NCBI GenBank assembly: GCA_029068555.1
Contig: JAIECJ010000060.1
Location: 1 to 64,000 of the forward strand
DNA from: Lachnospiraceae bacterium
Lineage (GTDB): Bacteria > Bacillota > Clostridia > Lachnospirales > Lachnospiraceae
Reading direction: 5' to 3'
Length of the DNA stretch: 64,000 nucleotides
The number at the start of each line of letters is the position of its first letter. The first letter of the stretch is position 1. A program made the position numbers and the translations under genes. Of the stretch, positions 9,390-18,665 are shown one piece after another. Under the pieces are notes generated by a model. It had not been told where the DNA came from. It was given only the letters and a program-made list of their open reading frames with translations, and did not search any database.

Positions 9390-9430
9390 AACTCTGTGCT
9401 TAGGTGAAAAAGCACAGAGTTTATTGTTTT
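9390..9430 (+). terminator. intrinsic terminator after flhB
   Basis: A perfect 10-bp stem (ACTCTGTGCT at 9391-9400 with AGCACAGAGT at 9411-9420) with a 10-base loop is followed by TTATTGTTTT. It separates the motA-flhB block from flhA, so flhA onward needs its own promoter or read-through. Confidence 0.8.
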
Positions 9431-9524
9431 AAATTGTGTAAGTATTATAAAAAATTAAAAAAATCAAAAAACTTACAAATTATTATATACAAATTATGTT
9501 AATTGTGAGATAATATGAATACAA

Positions 9525-9669
9525 GAAAGACAAAGATTTATCATAAGTATCATAGGATATATGAGTCAGCTCACAATATCCTATGATACTTATGATAAAT
9601 CGTATGTTGCGTCAGCAACATCTGTAAAATCTTTGTTTTCAAAAACAAAGATTTTATAGCTTGTCTTTC
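9525..9669 (+). repeat. three-hairpin, cloverleaf-like inverted repeat ahead of flhA
   Basis: This fills most of the 406-base gap between flhB and flhA. An outer 9-bp stem (GAAAGACAA 9525-9533 with TTGTCTTTC 9661-9669) encloses three hairpins. Hairpin 1 has perfect 26-base arms at 9535-9560 and 9576-9601, extended by TGAG/CTCA inside the loop. Hairpin 2 pairs 9604-9610 with 9615-9621. Hairpin 3 pairs 9625-9639 with 9642-9656. The 5' arm ACAAAGATT could also pair with AATCTTTGT of hairpin 3, so two folds compete. It could be a structured flhA leader or an inserted palindromic repeat. Confidence 0.75.
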
Positions 9670-9731
9670 ATAAGGGTTACAGGGATGAAAATAGGGGATT
9701 ATTTTTAAGGAGTTAAGGGGGAAACTGAGAC

Positions 9732-11771
9732 ATGAAGATGAGAAAAGCGGACATAGGCGTAGCTCTTTATTTACTTGGCGCTATCATCATGTTGATTGTA
9801 CCGATTAGCAGTACGTTACTGGATGTGTTGCTTGCAATAAACATTTCGCTTGCGTTTACCATCCTCTTTACGACGATGTTTGCAAAAGAAGTTCTGGATT
9901 TGTCATTTTATCCGACCATTTTGCTGTTCACAACGATTTTCAGAATTGCGCTGAATGTATCATCAACCCGTCTGATTTTATCAACGGGTAATCCTGGAAA
10001 TGTCGTGGCAACGTTCGGTGATTTCGTAGGCGGCGGAGACCTTGTTATCGGTATTGTGGTATTCATTATTTTAATTATTGTGCAGTTTGTTGTTATCAAC
10101 AAAGGTTCTGAGCGAGTTGCCGAGGTTACGGCGAGGTTTACACTGGATGCCATGCCAGGTAAACAGATGGCTATTGATGCTGATTTAAATACAGGTGCCA
10201 TAACGGATGCGGAAGCAAAAGTACAGAGAGAAAAGCTTCAGCAGGAAGCAAGCTTTTTCGGCTCTATGGACGGTGCTGTCAAGTATGTAAAGGGAGACGC
10301 AGCTGCAGGCCTTATTATTACAGGTGTCAATATTATTGGCGGCATTATCATGGGTGTATTAAGACAGGGCATGGATATTGGTGCTGCTGCGGATAAGTTT
10401 ACAATTTTAACAATAGGTGATGGTCTGGTAAGCCAGATTCCTTCACTTCTTATTTCGTTATCAACAGGTATTCTTGTTACAAAGGGTTCAAAGGAAGCAG
10501 ATTTTGGCTCTGTACTTGTAAATCAGCTGTTTGGTATACCTAAAGTATTGTATATGGTTGGTGCGGTGCTCGCATTTTTGGGATTGGTGACACCGCTTAA
10601 TCCTTTGATTTTCGTTGTTCTGGGTATTATTTTTATTGTGTGTGGACGTTTGATTGCTTCCACAATTGAGGTGGCAAGCATTGAGGCGGAAACGGATATA
10701 GAGGAAGATACGGCGGATGAAATCCGTAGACCGGAAAATGTCAATTCGCTGCTGCAGGTGGATCCCATTGAACTTGAGTTTGGCTATGGTATTATACCGC
10801 TGGCAGATGTCAATCAGGGGGGTGACCTTCTGGATCGTGTTGTCATGATTCGAAGGCAGGTTGCGCTGGAGCTCGGTACGGTGGTGCCGATTATTCGTCT
10901 GCGTGACAATATTCAGTTGAATCCGAATCAGTATATTATTAAAATTAAGGGGATTCAGGTAAGCGAGGGTGAGATTTTATTTGACCATTATATGGCGATG
11001 AATCCAGGCTTTGTGGAGGAGGAGATATCAGGTATTCCGACTTTTGAACCGTCCTTTCACCTGCCGGCGATATGGATTACAGAAAACCAGAGAGAACGTG
11101 CTGAGAGCGTGGGCTATACAGTTGTTGACCCGCCTTCAATTATTGCGACACATCTGACAGAAATTATCAGACAATATCTGGCAGATTTGCTTACAAGACA
11201 GGACGTACAGAATCTTGTCAACAATGTCAAGGAGACAAATCCTTCACTGGTGGAGGAACTTGTTCCAAAGCTTCTTGGACTTGGCGATATCCAGAAGGTA
11301 TTACAGAACCTTTTGAAAGAAGGCATATCGGTAAGGGACTTAGTTACAATATTTGAAACACTTGCTGACCATGCGGCGTCAACAAGAGATACAGATATTC
11401 TGACAGAATATGTAAGACAGAGTCTCAAACGTGCCATTTCCAACAAGTACTTCCCGGTGAATGAGACGACAAGCGTGGTAACTCTTGATCCGGGACTTGA
11501 GCAGGAAATTATGGGAAGCGTAAAACAGACAGAACAGGGAGCATATCTGACATTGGATCCGGAGAAGACAAAGACGATTATTGCATCTGTGGAATCAGAA
11601 GTAGGAAAGCTTGAAAAATTAGGAAAGAATCCGATTGTAATAACTTCTCCCATTGTCAGAATGTACTTTAAAAGACTGACAGAAGATTATTATAAGGACT
11701 TGGTCGTAGTATCATATAACGAAATTGATTCAAATGTAGAATTACAATCAGTAGGAATGGTGACAGCATGA
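9732..11771 (+). CDS. flhA: flagellar export gate protein FlhA
   Basis: FlhA forms the nonameric ring of the flagellar type III exporter; its cytoplasmic domain docks chaperone-substrate complexes. The 679-residue length is typical. The N-terminal half has about eight membrane helices with FHIPEP-family motifs (RIALNVSSTRLILSTGNPG and LDAMPGKQMAIDADLNTGAI). The C-terminal half is the soluble domain with VVPIIRLRDN. AAGGAG lies about 20 bases upstream and a purine-rich AAGGGGG closer to ATG 9732. Its stop overlaps the flhF ATG. Confidence 0.95.
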   Translation: MKMRKADIGVALYLLGAIIMLIVPISSTLLDVLLAINISLAFTILFTTMFAKEVLDLSFYPTILLFTTIFRIALNVSSTRLILSTGNPGNVVATFGDFVGGGDLVIGIVVFIILIIVQFVVINKGSERVAEVTARFTLDAMPGKQMAIDADLNTGAITDAEAKVQREKLQQEASFFGSMDGAVKYVKGDAAAGLIITGVNIIGGIIMGVLRQGMDIGAAADKFTILTIGDGLVSQIPSLLISLSTGILVTKGSKEADFGSVLVNQLFGIPKVLYMVGAVLAFLGLVTPLNPLIFVVLGIIFIVCGRLIASTIEVASIEAETDIEEDTADEIRRPENVNSLLQVDPIELEFGYGIIPLADVNQGGDLLDRVVMIRRQVALELGTVVPIIRLRDNIQLNPNQYIIKIKGIQVSEGEILFDHYMAMNPGFVEEEISGIPTFEPSFHLPAIWITENQRERAESVGYTVVDPPSIIATHLTEIIRQYLADLLTRQDVQNLVNNVKETNPSLVEELVPKLLGLGDIQKVLQNLLKEGISVRDLVTIFETLADHAASTRDTDILTEYVRQSLKRAISNKYFPVNETTSVVTLDPGLEQEIMGSVKQTEQGAYLTLDPEKTKTIIASVESEVGKLEKLGKNPIVITSPIVRMYFKRLTEDYYKDLVVVSYNEIDSNVELQSVGMVTA

Positions 11772-13141
11772 TAATTAAGAAATTTCAGGGGAAAACAAAA
11801 GAGGAAGCGCTGGAATGTGCAAAAAAAGAGCTTGGCGAAGGAATTGTTGAGATGAATGTCAAGACAGTGAAGGCAAAGGGCGTGTTCGGTATTTTCAAGG
11901 GAACAAAGATTGAGGTGACAGTTGCCAAGGAAGAAGAAAATGAAAAATATGGGGCAGCTTCTGCAAAGGAAACAGAAAAGGATGGCGTGGCAGTTAGTTT
12001 AAGCCAGAATGCGGCACAGGGGAAAATTATTCCTATGAAACAGCCCGAGAAGCAGGAGAATGCCGAGGAGGACGCAAAAACTTCAATTGAGGCGAAGGCA
12101 GTAGGACAGGCGGTTGCGGATGTGCTTGCCACATTTCCACCACAAAAAACAGAGGGAAAAGAGAAGGGGAAGGCTGACATAAAGGCAAATGAGCCTACAA
12201 AAGAAAATCTCAGGGGAAATGGTCTGGAAGAAAAATTGGACAATCTTCAGAATTTACTTGAAAAACAGCTTTCGCAGCAGGAGAGCAAGTCACAGCCCGA
12301 TGAGACAAAAAATGTAGAGAGTGACAAAAAGGAAGAAAATACAGAGCGGTCAAATTTCTTAAAGCTTTTGTACAATAAAATGGTAGACAACGAAATTAAT
12401 GAGAAATATGCAAATGAGATGCTTGAGGAAATTGATAGGAATTGTAAGCCGGATGTCACGATGGATTTTATGCTTTCCGAAATTTATCAGAGAATGATAT
12501 TAAAGCTTGGTAAGCCTTATGTAATGGATGAGAGTGAAAATGGTCCAAAGGTTATTTTCTTTGTGGGACCTACAGGTGTGGGCAAGACAACTACGATAGC
12601 CAAGATTGCGTCCTCTTTCAGAGTGGAGCATAAGAAGAAAGTGGCGCTTCTCACTGCGGATACTTACCGGATTGCAGCAGCGGAGCAGCTGAGAACATAT
12701 GCGAATATTCTTGAGGTTCCTTTCAGGGTTGTATATACTGCAAATGAGATTGCGGCATCAGTAGAAGATTTTAAGGAGTATGACTATATATTGGTAGATA
12801 CAACCGGGCATTCGCCCAATAATGAAGCACAGTGTGAGAGTATGGGGGACTTGATAAGCTCTGTGGACACAACAGCAGATAAGGAAGTATTCCTTGTGCT
12901 GTCAGCTTCCACAAAATATAGGGATTTGATGAATACTGCCGATACATATAAGGAAATTACCGATTATAAGTTGATTTTTACAAAACTGGATGAAACTGCT
13001 ACGTTGGGAAATATTTACAATTTGAAGCTTTATACTGGCGCGACGCTTTCCTACGTGACATGTGGTCAGAATGTACCAGACGATATTGAATATTTTAATC
13101 CACAGTCAACTGTCAAACAGTTGCTTGGGGGAAGGCGCTGA
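11768..13141 (+). CDS. flhF: flagellar SRP-family GTPase FlhF
   Basis: FlhF is an SRP-type GTPase that sets number and position of flagella. Residues about 1-60 form the N-terminal B domain. A low-complexity Lys/Glu-rich linker follows (about 60-200), then the NG domain. G1 is FVGPTGVGKTTTIAKIA, the second motif is TADTYRIAAAEQL, and G4 is FTKLDET. G3 reads DTTGHS in place of the common DTAGR, a mild variant. 457 residues. It overlaps flhA by four bases and is followed by its regulator flhG. Confidence 0.95.
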   Translation: MIIKKFQGKTKEEALECAKKELGEGIVEMNVKTVKAKGVFGIFKGTKIEVTVAKEEENEKYGAASAKETEKDGVAVSLSQNAAQGKIIPMKQPEKQENAEEDAKTSIEAKAVGQAVADVLATFPPQKTEGKEKGKADIKANEPTKENLRGNGLEEKLDNLQNLLEKQLSQQESKSQPDETKNVESDKKEENTERSNFLKLLYNKMVDNEINEKYANEMLEEIDRNCKPDVTMDFMLSEIYQRMILKLGKPYVMDESENGPKVIFFVGPTGVGKTTTIAKIASSFRVEHKKKVALLTADTYRIAAAEQLRTYANILEVPFRVVYTANEIAASVEDFKEYDYILVDTTGHSPNNEAQCESMGDLISSVDTTADKEVFLVLSASTKYRDLMNTADTYKEITDYKLIFTKLDETATLGNIYNLKLYTGATLSYVTCGQNVPDDIEYFNPQSTVKQLLGGRR

Positions 13142-13155
13142 TAGGAGGTTAGTGT

Positions 13156-14043
13156 ATGGATCAGGCAGAACAATTAAGAAACGTCGTTATTAAAATGAAT
13201 CCTATACCAAGACCACTTTCCAGAGTAATAACGGTAACAAGTGGAAAAGGCGGGGTAGGAAAGTCGAATACATCCATAAACCTTGCATGTCAGTTCAAAA
13301 AAATGGGAAAAAGAGTAATTATTCTAGATGCGGATTTTGGGCTTGCTAACATAGAGATAATGTTCGGTACTGTTCCAAAGCATAATCTGTGCGACCTTAT
13401 TTATCAGGGAAAAAATATTACGGACATCATAACATGGGGACCTATGGACATAGGATTTATATCAGGTGGTTCTGGGATAGCGGGTCTTTCAAATTTAAGT
13501 CGTGATTATCTGAATTATATTATTCAGAATCTTGCAAAACTGGATGCGATTGCCGATATTATTATCATAGATACAGGAGCAGGAATTTCTGATGCAGTGC
13601 TGGATTTTCTGGTTGCCAGCGGTGAGATACTGGTTGTGGCGACGCCAGAACCGACGTCCATTACGGATTCTTATTCATTGCTAAAGGCGCTAAACCGCCA
13701 TCCACGTTTTTCCAGAGAGGATTCTAAAATCATGGTGATCGCGAATAAGGTATCAGGAGCAGCTGAGGGTGAGATTATGTATAATAAACTTAACACAGTA
13801 GTCAACAGATACCTTAAGCTTCCGACATCCTATCTCGGAGCAATACCGCAGGATTATCGTCTTGAGGATGCAGTGATGCAGCAGATGCCTGTGAGTATGC
13901 AGAGTCCCAATGCAAAGTCCTCAATTGCATTTGAAAGAATGGCGTATGTGCTGATGGATAAGGAATATGATAAGTCTCTGGTAAAGAGAGGCATGGCAGC
14001 GTTTTTTTCCCATATTGTGGCAGGTAATAAGAAAATGGGGTAG
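13156..14043 (+). CDS. flhG: flagellum number regulator FlhG (MinD-like ATPase)
   Basis: FlhG (YlxH) is a MinD-like ATPase that stimulates FlhF GTPase and limits flagellar number. The N-terminal DQAEQLR matches the known DQAxxLR activator helix. The deviant Walker A is SGKGGVGKSNTSINLA, Walker B regions are DADFGLANIEIMFG and IIIDTGAGIS, and the C-terminus is amphipathic as needed for membrane binding. 295 residues. The start at 13156 follows TAGGAGG. Confidence 0.95.
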   Translation: MDQAEQLRNVVIKMNPIPRPLSRVITVTSGKGGVGKSNTSINLACQFKKMGKRVIILDADFGLANIEIMFGTVPKHNLCDLIYQGKNITDIITWGPMDIGFISGGSGIAGLSNLSRDYLNYIIQNLAKLDAIADIIIIDTGAGISDAVLDFLVASGEILVVATPEPTSITDSYSLLKALNRHPRFSREDSKIMVIANKVSGAAEGEIMYNKLNTVVNRYLKLPTSYLGAIPQDYRLEDAVMQQMPVSMQSPNAKSSIAFERMAYVLMDKEYDKSLVKRGMAAFFSHIVAGNKKMG

Positions 14044-14086
14044 AAAGCAAGGGCGGAATAATGAGAAATATAATCAGGAGGAGTCT

Positions 14087-14812
14087 ATGATAGAGAAATT
14101 TATATCACCAGGAGATAAGATTGAGCTGAAATCGACAGTCAGTGTGGTGCTTCCTGATGGTACAGAAGGAGTAAAGACATACAGGTCTTCTGTATATGAT
14201 ATACAGGATGATGGACGACTTGAGCTGGTAATGCCGATGGAGCAGACAAAACTTGTACTGCTTCCGGTAGACGGCGAGTATGATGTATGTTTTTTTTCAC
14301 ATGGTGGTATGTATAGGGCAGATGTCAGAATTGTCGACAGGCAGAAAATAAATGGTACATATATTCTTGTTGTTGAGATCATCAGCAACCTTCACAAATA
14401 TCAACGCAGGGAATATTATAGATTTAACTGCATTGTGGATATGATGGCGCGGGAGATGAGCAGTCAGGAGGTGGACGCTTTTGCCAAGGGACTTACATTT
14501 ATTGTTTCAGACGACAATATGGCAAGGGGCGTCATTGTGGACATCAGCGGTGGCGGAACCCGGTTTGTTTCAAGGCAGAAGTTTAACGAGGGAAGTATTA
14601 TTCTGATGAGTTTCTGTCTGTCGATTGTGGATAATGAAAGGTCATTCCTGCTGGCAGCGAAAGTAGTTTATTCGGGCGAGATTGAGAATAGGGAAAACGA
14701 ATATGAGAACCGTGTGAAATTTGAATTTATTGATACAATGACACGGGAGGAAATTATTAAATATATCTTTGATGAAGAAAGAAAAAATAGAAAGAATGGG
14801 AAGGGTCGTTGA
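14087..14812 (+). CDS. PilZ-domain c-di-GMP receptor, YcgR-like flagellar brake
   Basis: A two-domain protein: an N-terminal YcgR domain (about residues 5-90, with ISPGDKIELKS) and a C-terminal PilZ domain (about 100-230). The c-di-GMP-binding residues are visible: the RxxxR motif in YQRREYYRF and the D-x-S-x-x-G motif in VDISGGGTRF. Such proteins slow the motor when c-di-GMP is high. ATG 14087 is chosen because AGGAGGAG lies just upstream; an earlier in-frame ATG at 14015 overlaps flhG. 241 residues. In B. subtilis the equivalent is YpfA/DgrA. Confidence 0.9.
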   Translation: MIEKFISPGDKIELKSTVSVVLPDGTEGVKTYRSSVYDIQDDGRLELVMPMEQTKLVLLPVDGEYDVCFFSHGGMYRADVRIVDRQKINGTYILVVEIISNLHKYQRREYYRFNCIVDMMAREMSSQEVDAFAKGLTFIVSDDNMARGVIVDISGGGTRFVSRQKFNEGSIILMSFCLSIVDNERSFLLAAKVVYSGEIENRENEYENRVKFEFIDTMTREEIIKYIFDEERKNRKNGKGR

Positions 14813-14817
14813 ATAGT

Positions 14818-15927
14818 ATGACAATTAACTCAAATACATCAAAAATAAAGAAAAAAATACTTGTAATTGATGATTCTGCACTTATGAGAAGAGTTATGTG
14901 TGATATAATTAATTCAGATGAACGGTTCCAGGTAGTGGAGCAGGCATTTGACGGTCAGGCAGCATATGAACTCCTAAAAAAGAATCAGTATGATGGTATT
15001 GTCCTTGATGTTAATATGCCTAAGATGAATGGGATTCAGCTTTTGCGTGCTTTACAGAAAGATAAGATTCGGGTACGCGTCATGATGGCAAGTACAGATA
15101 CAAGGGATGGTGCGGCGGTTACAATGGAGGCGCTTGATCTTGGGGCGATTGATTTCATAGAGAAACCAGTCAATATTGTTTATCTGAAAAGCAGTGGGTT
15201 TAAGGATAAGTTTCTTGGCACACTTCAGGCGGTTGTCACAAGCCGCCAGACCAATATCGCTGTGTCTCCTGCAGTGACGAGGGAGAAGCAGGAGGAGAAT
15301 ACCCAGAAGCTTGTCAATATAGTCAGAAAGACAAAACCTACAGTGGCAGGGCAGAAAATTGTCGCACTTGCCTGCTCGACAGGAGGACCCAAAGCGCTTC
15401 AGAGTGTTGTGCCGAGATTGCCGGCAGAGCTTGCAGCGCCTGTTCTGATTGTGCAGCATATGCCGAAAGGCTTTACGCAGTCTCTGGCGGAAAGGCTTGA
15501 TTCACTTAGTAAGATAAAAGTCAAGGAAGCGGCAGAAGGTGATGTGCTCGAAAATGGTGTGGTATATATATCCATGGGGGGAAAACACATGAATGTAGTT
15601 ACCAAAGGCGGAAGGGCAACCATTGCTTACACAGACGAGCCTCCAAGGGAGGGCGTTAAGCCGTGTGCCAACTATATGTATGAATCTTTAAAAACGAGTA
15701 GTTATGCTCAGATTGTGTGTGTTGTGCTTACAGGCATGGGTGCTGACGGAACAAAGGGAATCGTGAATTTGGAAACTTCAAAAAAGATACACGTCATTGC
15801 ACAGGATGAGGCATCTTCGACTGTGTACGGCATGCCCAAAGCAATCGCTGCTACAGGATTGGTCAATCAGGTAGTCGCACTTGATGACGTGGCCCAGGAA
15901 ATAATAATGAATGTGGGGGTCAGGTAA
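14818..15927 (+). CDS. cheB: chemotaxis methylesterase/deamidase CheB
   Basis: CheB removes methyl groups from chemoreceptors for adaptation. The receiver domain (about residues 10-125) has VIDDSALMRRVM and the phospho-acceptor in IVLDVNMPKMNG. The methylesterase domain (about 180-365) has the catalytic triad regions ACSTGGPKAL (Ser), VQHMPKGFT (His) and LTGMGADGTKG (Asp). ATG 14818 is chosen by distance from AAGGG; TTG 14809 is possible. 369 residues. It abuts cheA with no gap. No cheR is in the window. Confidence 0.95.
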   Translation: MTINSNTSKIKKKILVIDDSALMRRVMCDIINSDERFQVVEQAFDGQAAYELLKKNQYDGIVLDVNMPKMNGIQLLRALQKDKIRVRVMMASTDTRDGAAVTMEALDLGAIDFIEKPVNIVYLKSSGFKDKFLGTLQAVVTSRQTNIAVSPAVTREKQEENTQKLVNIVRKTKPTVAGQKIVALACSTGGPKALQSVVPRLPAELAAPVLIVQHMPKGFTQSLAERLDSLSKIKVKEAAEGDVLENGVVYISMGGKHMNVVTKGGRATIAYTDEPPREGVKPCANYMYESLKTSSYAQIVCVVLTGMGADGTKGIVNLETSKKIHVIAQDEASSTVYGMPKAIAATGLVNQVVALDDVAQEIIMNVGVR

Positions 15928-18078
15928 ATGGATACTAGTCAATATCTTGATATTTTCCTTGATGAATCAAAGGAGCATTTACAAAATCTGAGTGATCAGA
16001 TCATGGAACTGGAGCAGAATCCTGAAAATATGGATACAATTAATGAAATTTTCAGGGCTGCTCATTCCCTGAAGGGCATGGCGGGAACGATGGGATACAA
16101 GAGAATGCAGACGCTTACGCATGATATGGAGAATGTATTTTCGGAAGTCCGCAATGGTACTTTTAAGGTACAGCCTGGCATGATTGACATTCTTTTTAAG
16201 AGTCTGGATGCGTTGGAGGAGTATGTCAACAATATCCAGCAGACAACTGAAGAAGGAACAAATGACAATCAGGATCTGATTGATGCTCTTAATAGCATAC
16301 TGAAGAACAATGGTGAAGTGAAGGTGGGGGATAGTACACCTGATGCACCTGCGGATCCAGCTGCTGATACAACAGCTAAGGCAGAAAGTCCGGATGCTGA
16401 CAGTTCAGATGGCAAAAAGGAGAGATGGCAGGATATTAAGATTAATGATACAGAGAAGATGCTGATAGAAAAGGCGAACAGTGAAGGTCTGAAAGTATAT
16501 GGTGTGACAGTGTATGTTGAGGAAGCCTGTGTGCTGAAAGCGGCGAGAGCGTTTCTCGTATTCAAAGCCCTTGAAAAGCTTGGTGAGATTATTGTATCAT
16601 CACCAACTGCACAGGACATAGAAGATGAAAAATTTGAGCTTACGTTCAGCCTTATTTTCATATCAGGAAATACTGCTGAGGAGGTAAAGGAGGCGGTTAA
16701 GAGTGTTTCAGAGATAGAGGAAGCATTCTGCGCTGAGTATAAGGCGGCAGCGCCGGCGCCTGCACCTACAGCAGCACCAGCAAAGACAGAGACAAAGAGC
16801 GCCGCGGAAGTAAAGACAGCAGCACCGGCACCTGCGGCAGCACCGGCGCCGGCAGCGGCAGCAAAACCTGCAGCGGCAGCGGCGTCAACAACGAAACCGA
16901 CAGCGGCAGCGAAACCTGTAGTAAACAGAACCGTCAGGGTAGATATTGAGAAACTTGACAATCTGATGAACTTGGTCAGCGAGCTTATTATTGCAAAGAA
17001 CTCGCTGATTTCTGCAACAGCAGCAGAGGGCAAGGGCGATAACAATTCAGTGAATGAACAGATAGAATACCTTGAGAGTGTAACTACAAATCTGCATGAA
17101 TCCGTCATGAAAGTGCGCATGGTGCCGATTGAGAGCGTTGTGGCGAAGTTCCCGCGTATGATTAGGGACTTGTCCAAGAAGCTTGGCAAAAAGATGGAGC
17201 TGTACATGACAGGTGAAGATACAGAGCTTGACCGCACTGTTGTCGATGAAATCGGAGACCCGCTGATGCACATGCTTAGAAACTCAGCAGATCATGGTCT
17301 TGAGCCGAATGACGTCAGGGTCGCAAACGGCAAGCCGGAGACAGGTTCTATTTTTCTTGATGCTTATCAGGATGGAAACAATGTTGTAATTGCTGTGCGT
17401 GATGACGGTGGCGGAATCAATGTGGAAGCTGTCAGAAATAAGGCAATTGAGCGTGGTACGGTAACGCCAGAGCAGGCTGAAACAATGACGGAAAAGGAAA
17501 TAATTGATCTCCTGTTTCTGCCAAGTTTTTCAACGGCAAAGAAAGTGTCCGATGTATCAGGACGAGGTGTAGGTCTTGACGTAGTCAAATCTAAAATCGA
17601 GTCGTTAAGCGGTGAGGTTGAGGTAAAAAATCATTTTGGAGAGGGATCCTCATGGATTATCAGACTTCCTTTAACACTTGCCATTATACAGGCGTTAATG
17701 GTGGTTGTCGGTGATGAAAAATATGCGATAGCACTTGGCTCGATTCAGACAATAGAGGATGTTTTACCGGAAGATATCAAGCTGGTGCAGGCTAAAGAAG
17801 TAATCCATATTCGAGGAACGGTTATTCCAATTATCAGATTGAGAAAAGTTCTTGATATTCCATCTGGAGAAGAAAACAGTAATAAAAATCTTACAGTTAT
17901 TATTGTTAAGAAAGGTGACAAGCTGGCAGGATTGGTTGTAGATGAGCTTATCGGACAGCAGGAAGTGGTTATCAAGTCCATGGGCAAATATATTAAGGTA
18001 CCAAAAATGATAAGCGGCGCTACCATTTTAGGTAATGGGGAAGTGGCACTGATTCTTGATACCAATGCATTGATTTAA
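15928..18078 (+). CDS. cheA: chemotaxis histidine kinase CheA
   Basis: CheA phosphorylates CheY and CheB. P1 (residues 1-110) has the phosphorylated His in AAHSLKGMAG (His46). P2 spans about 160-275. An Ala/Pro-rich linker of about 60 residues follows, then P3 dimerisation (about 335-400), the P4 ATPase and the C-terminal P5 CheW-like domain (about 570-716). P4 has the N box HMLRNSADHGLE, G1 VRDDGGGI and G2 GRGVGLDVV. 716 residues. All catalytic motifs appear intact. Confidence 0.95.
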   Translation: MDTSQYLDIFLDESKEHLQNLSDQIMELEQNPENMDTINEIFRAAHSLKGMAGTMGYKRMQTLTHDMENVFSEVRNGTFKVQPGMIDILFKSLDALEEYVNNIQQTTEEGTNDNQDLIDALNSILKNNGEVKVGDSTPDAPADPAADTTAKAESPDADSSDGKKERWQDIKINDTEKMLIEKANSEGLKVYGVTVYVEEACVLKAARAFLVFKALEKLGEIIVSSPTAQDIEDEKFELTFSLIFISGNTAEEVKEAVKSVSEIEEAFCAEYKAAAPAPAPTAAPAKTETKSAAEVKTAAPAPAAAPAPAAAAKPAAAAASTTKPTAAAKPVVNRTVRVDIEKLDNLMNLVSELIIAKNSLISATAAEGKGDNNSVNEQIEYLESVTTNLHESVMKVRMVPIESVVAKFPRMIRDLSKKLGKKMELYMTGEDTELDRTVVDEIGDPLMHMLRNSADHGLEPNDVRVANGKPETGSIFLDAYQDGNNVVIAVRDDGGGINVEAVRNKAIERGTVTPEQAETMTEKEIIDLLFLPSFSTAKKVSDVSGRGVGLDVVKSKIESLSGEVEVKNHFGEGSSWIIRLPLTLAIIQALMVVVGDEKYAIALGSIQTIEDVLPEDIKLVQAKEVIHIRGTVIPIIRLRKVLDIPSGEENSNKNLTVIIVKKGDKLAGLVVDELIGQQEVVIKSMGKYIKVPKMISGATILGNGEVALILDTNALI

Positions 18079-18120
18079 TCCTAATTTGATTAGTGAAAAA
18101 GGAAAGGCAGGGCATAGAAC

Positions 18121-18618
18121 ATGGATGAAGTAAAAGTAATGGACGAACAGAAGCGGAATTTGAGTCTCAACCGTCCTACGGAGCGCAATACAACGCAGTT
18201 TATTGTGACACAGCTTGGTGGAGAGCAGTATGGTATTGATATCAAGTACATATCTAATATTATAAGAATGTCAAAGATTACAAGGGTTCCGAAAGTACCG
18301 GATTATATTAAGGGTGTTATTAATGTGCGTGGTATCGTTATACCAACACTCAGTCTCAGGCTGAAGATGGGACTTCCGGAGGATGAGATTACAAAGAGAA
18401 CACGCATTATTATCCTTACACTCGAACAGCATGAATCAATTGGTGTAATGGTCGATGAGGTTAAAGAGGTTGTGACTCTTGACGAGGAGCACATTGAGCG
18501 TATGGGATATGAGAAAGATGAAAAAGAGAGATTCCTTTCCGGCGTCGGGAAAGCGGACGGAAAGCTGATATCACTGCTTGATATTACATCAGTACTCTCG
18601 GAGATTGTCGATGTTTAA
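18121..18618 (+). CDS. cheW: chemotaxis coupling protein CheW
   Basis: CheW links chemoreceptors to CheA. The 165-residue protein has one CheW domain from about residue 22 onward with YGIDIKYISNIIR, VPDYIKGVINVRG and VGVMVDEVKEV-type strands (here IGVMVDEVKEVV). GGAAAGGCAGGG precedes ATG 18121. An N-terminal extension of about 20 polar residues is present. Confidence 0.95.
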   Translation: MDEVKVMDEQKRNLSLNRPTERNTTQFIVTQLGGEQYGIDIKYISNIIRMSKITRVPKVPDYIKGVINVRGIVIPTLSLRLKMGLPEDEITKRTRIIILTLEQHESIGVMVDEVKEVVTLDEEHIERMGYEKDEKERFLSGVGKADGKLISLLDITSVLSEIVDV

Positions 18619-18665
18619 TTTCTAAAAATGTGACTTATGAATTAAGGAAAGGCTTAGGTTTTATC

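Noticed and set aside
16269..17273. A 334-codon minus-strand open frame
   Set aside because: It is antisense to cheA, including its Ala/Pro linker, with low-complexity Ser/Ala product and no start signal.
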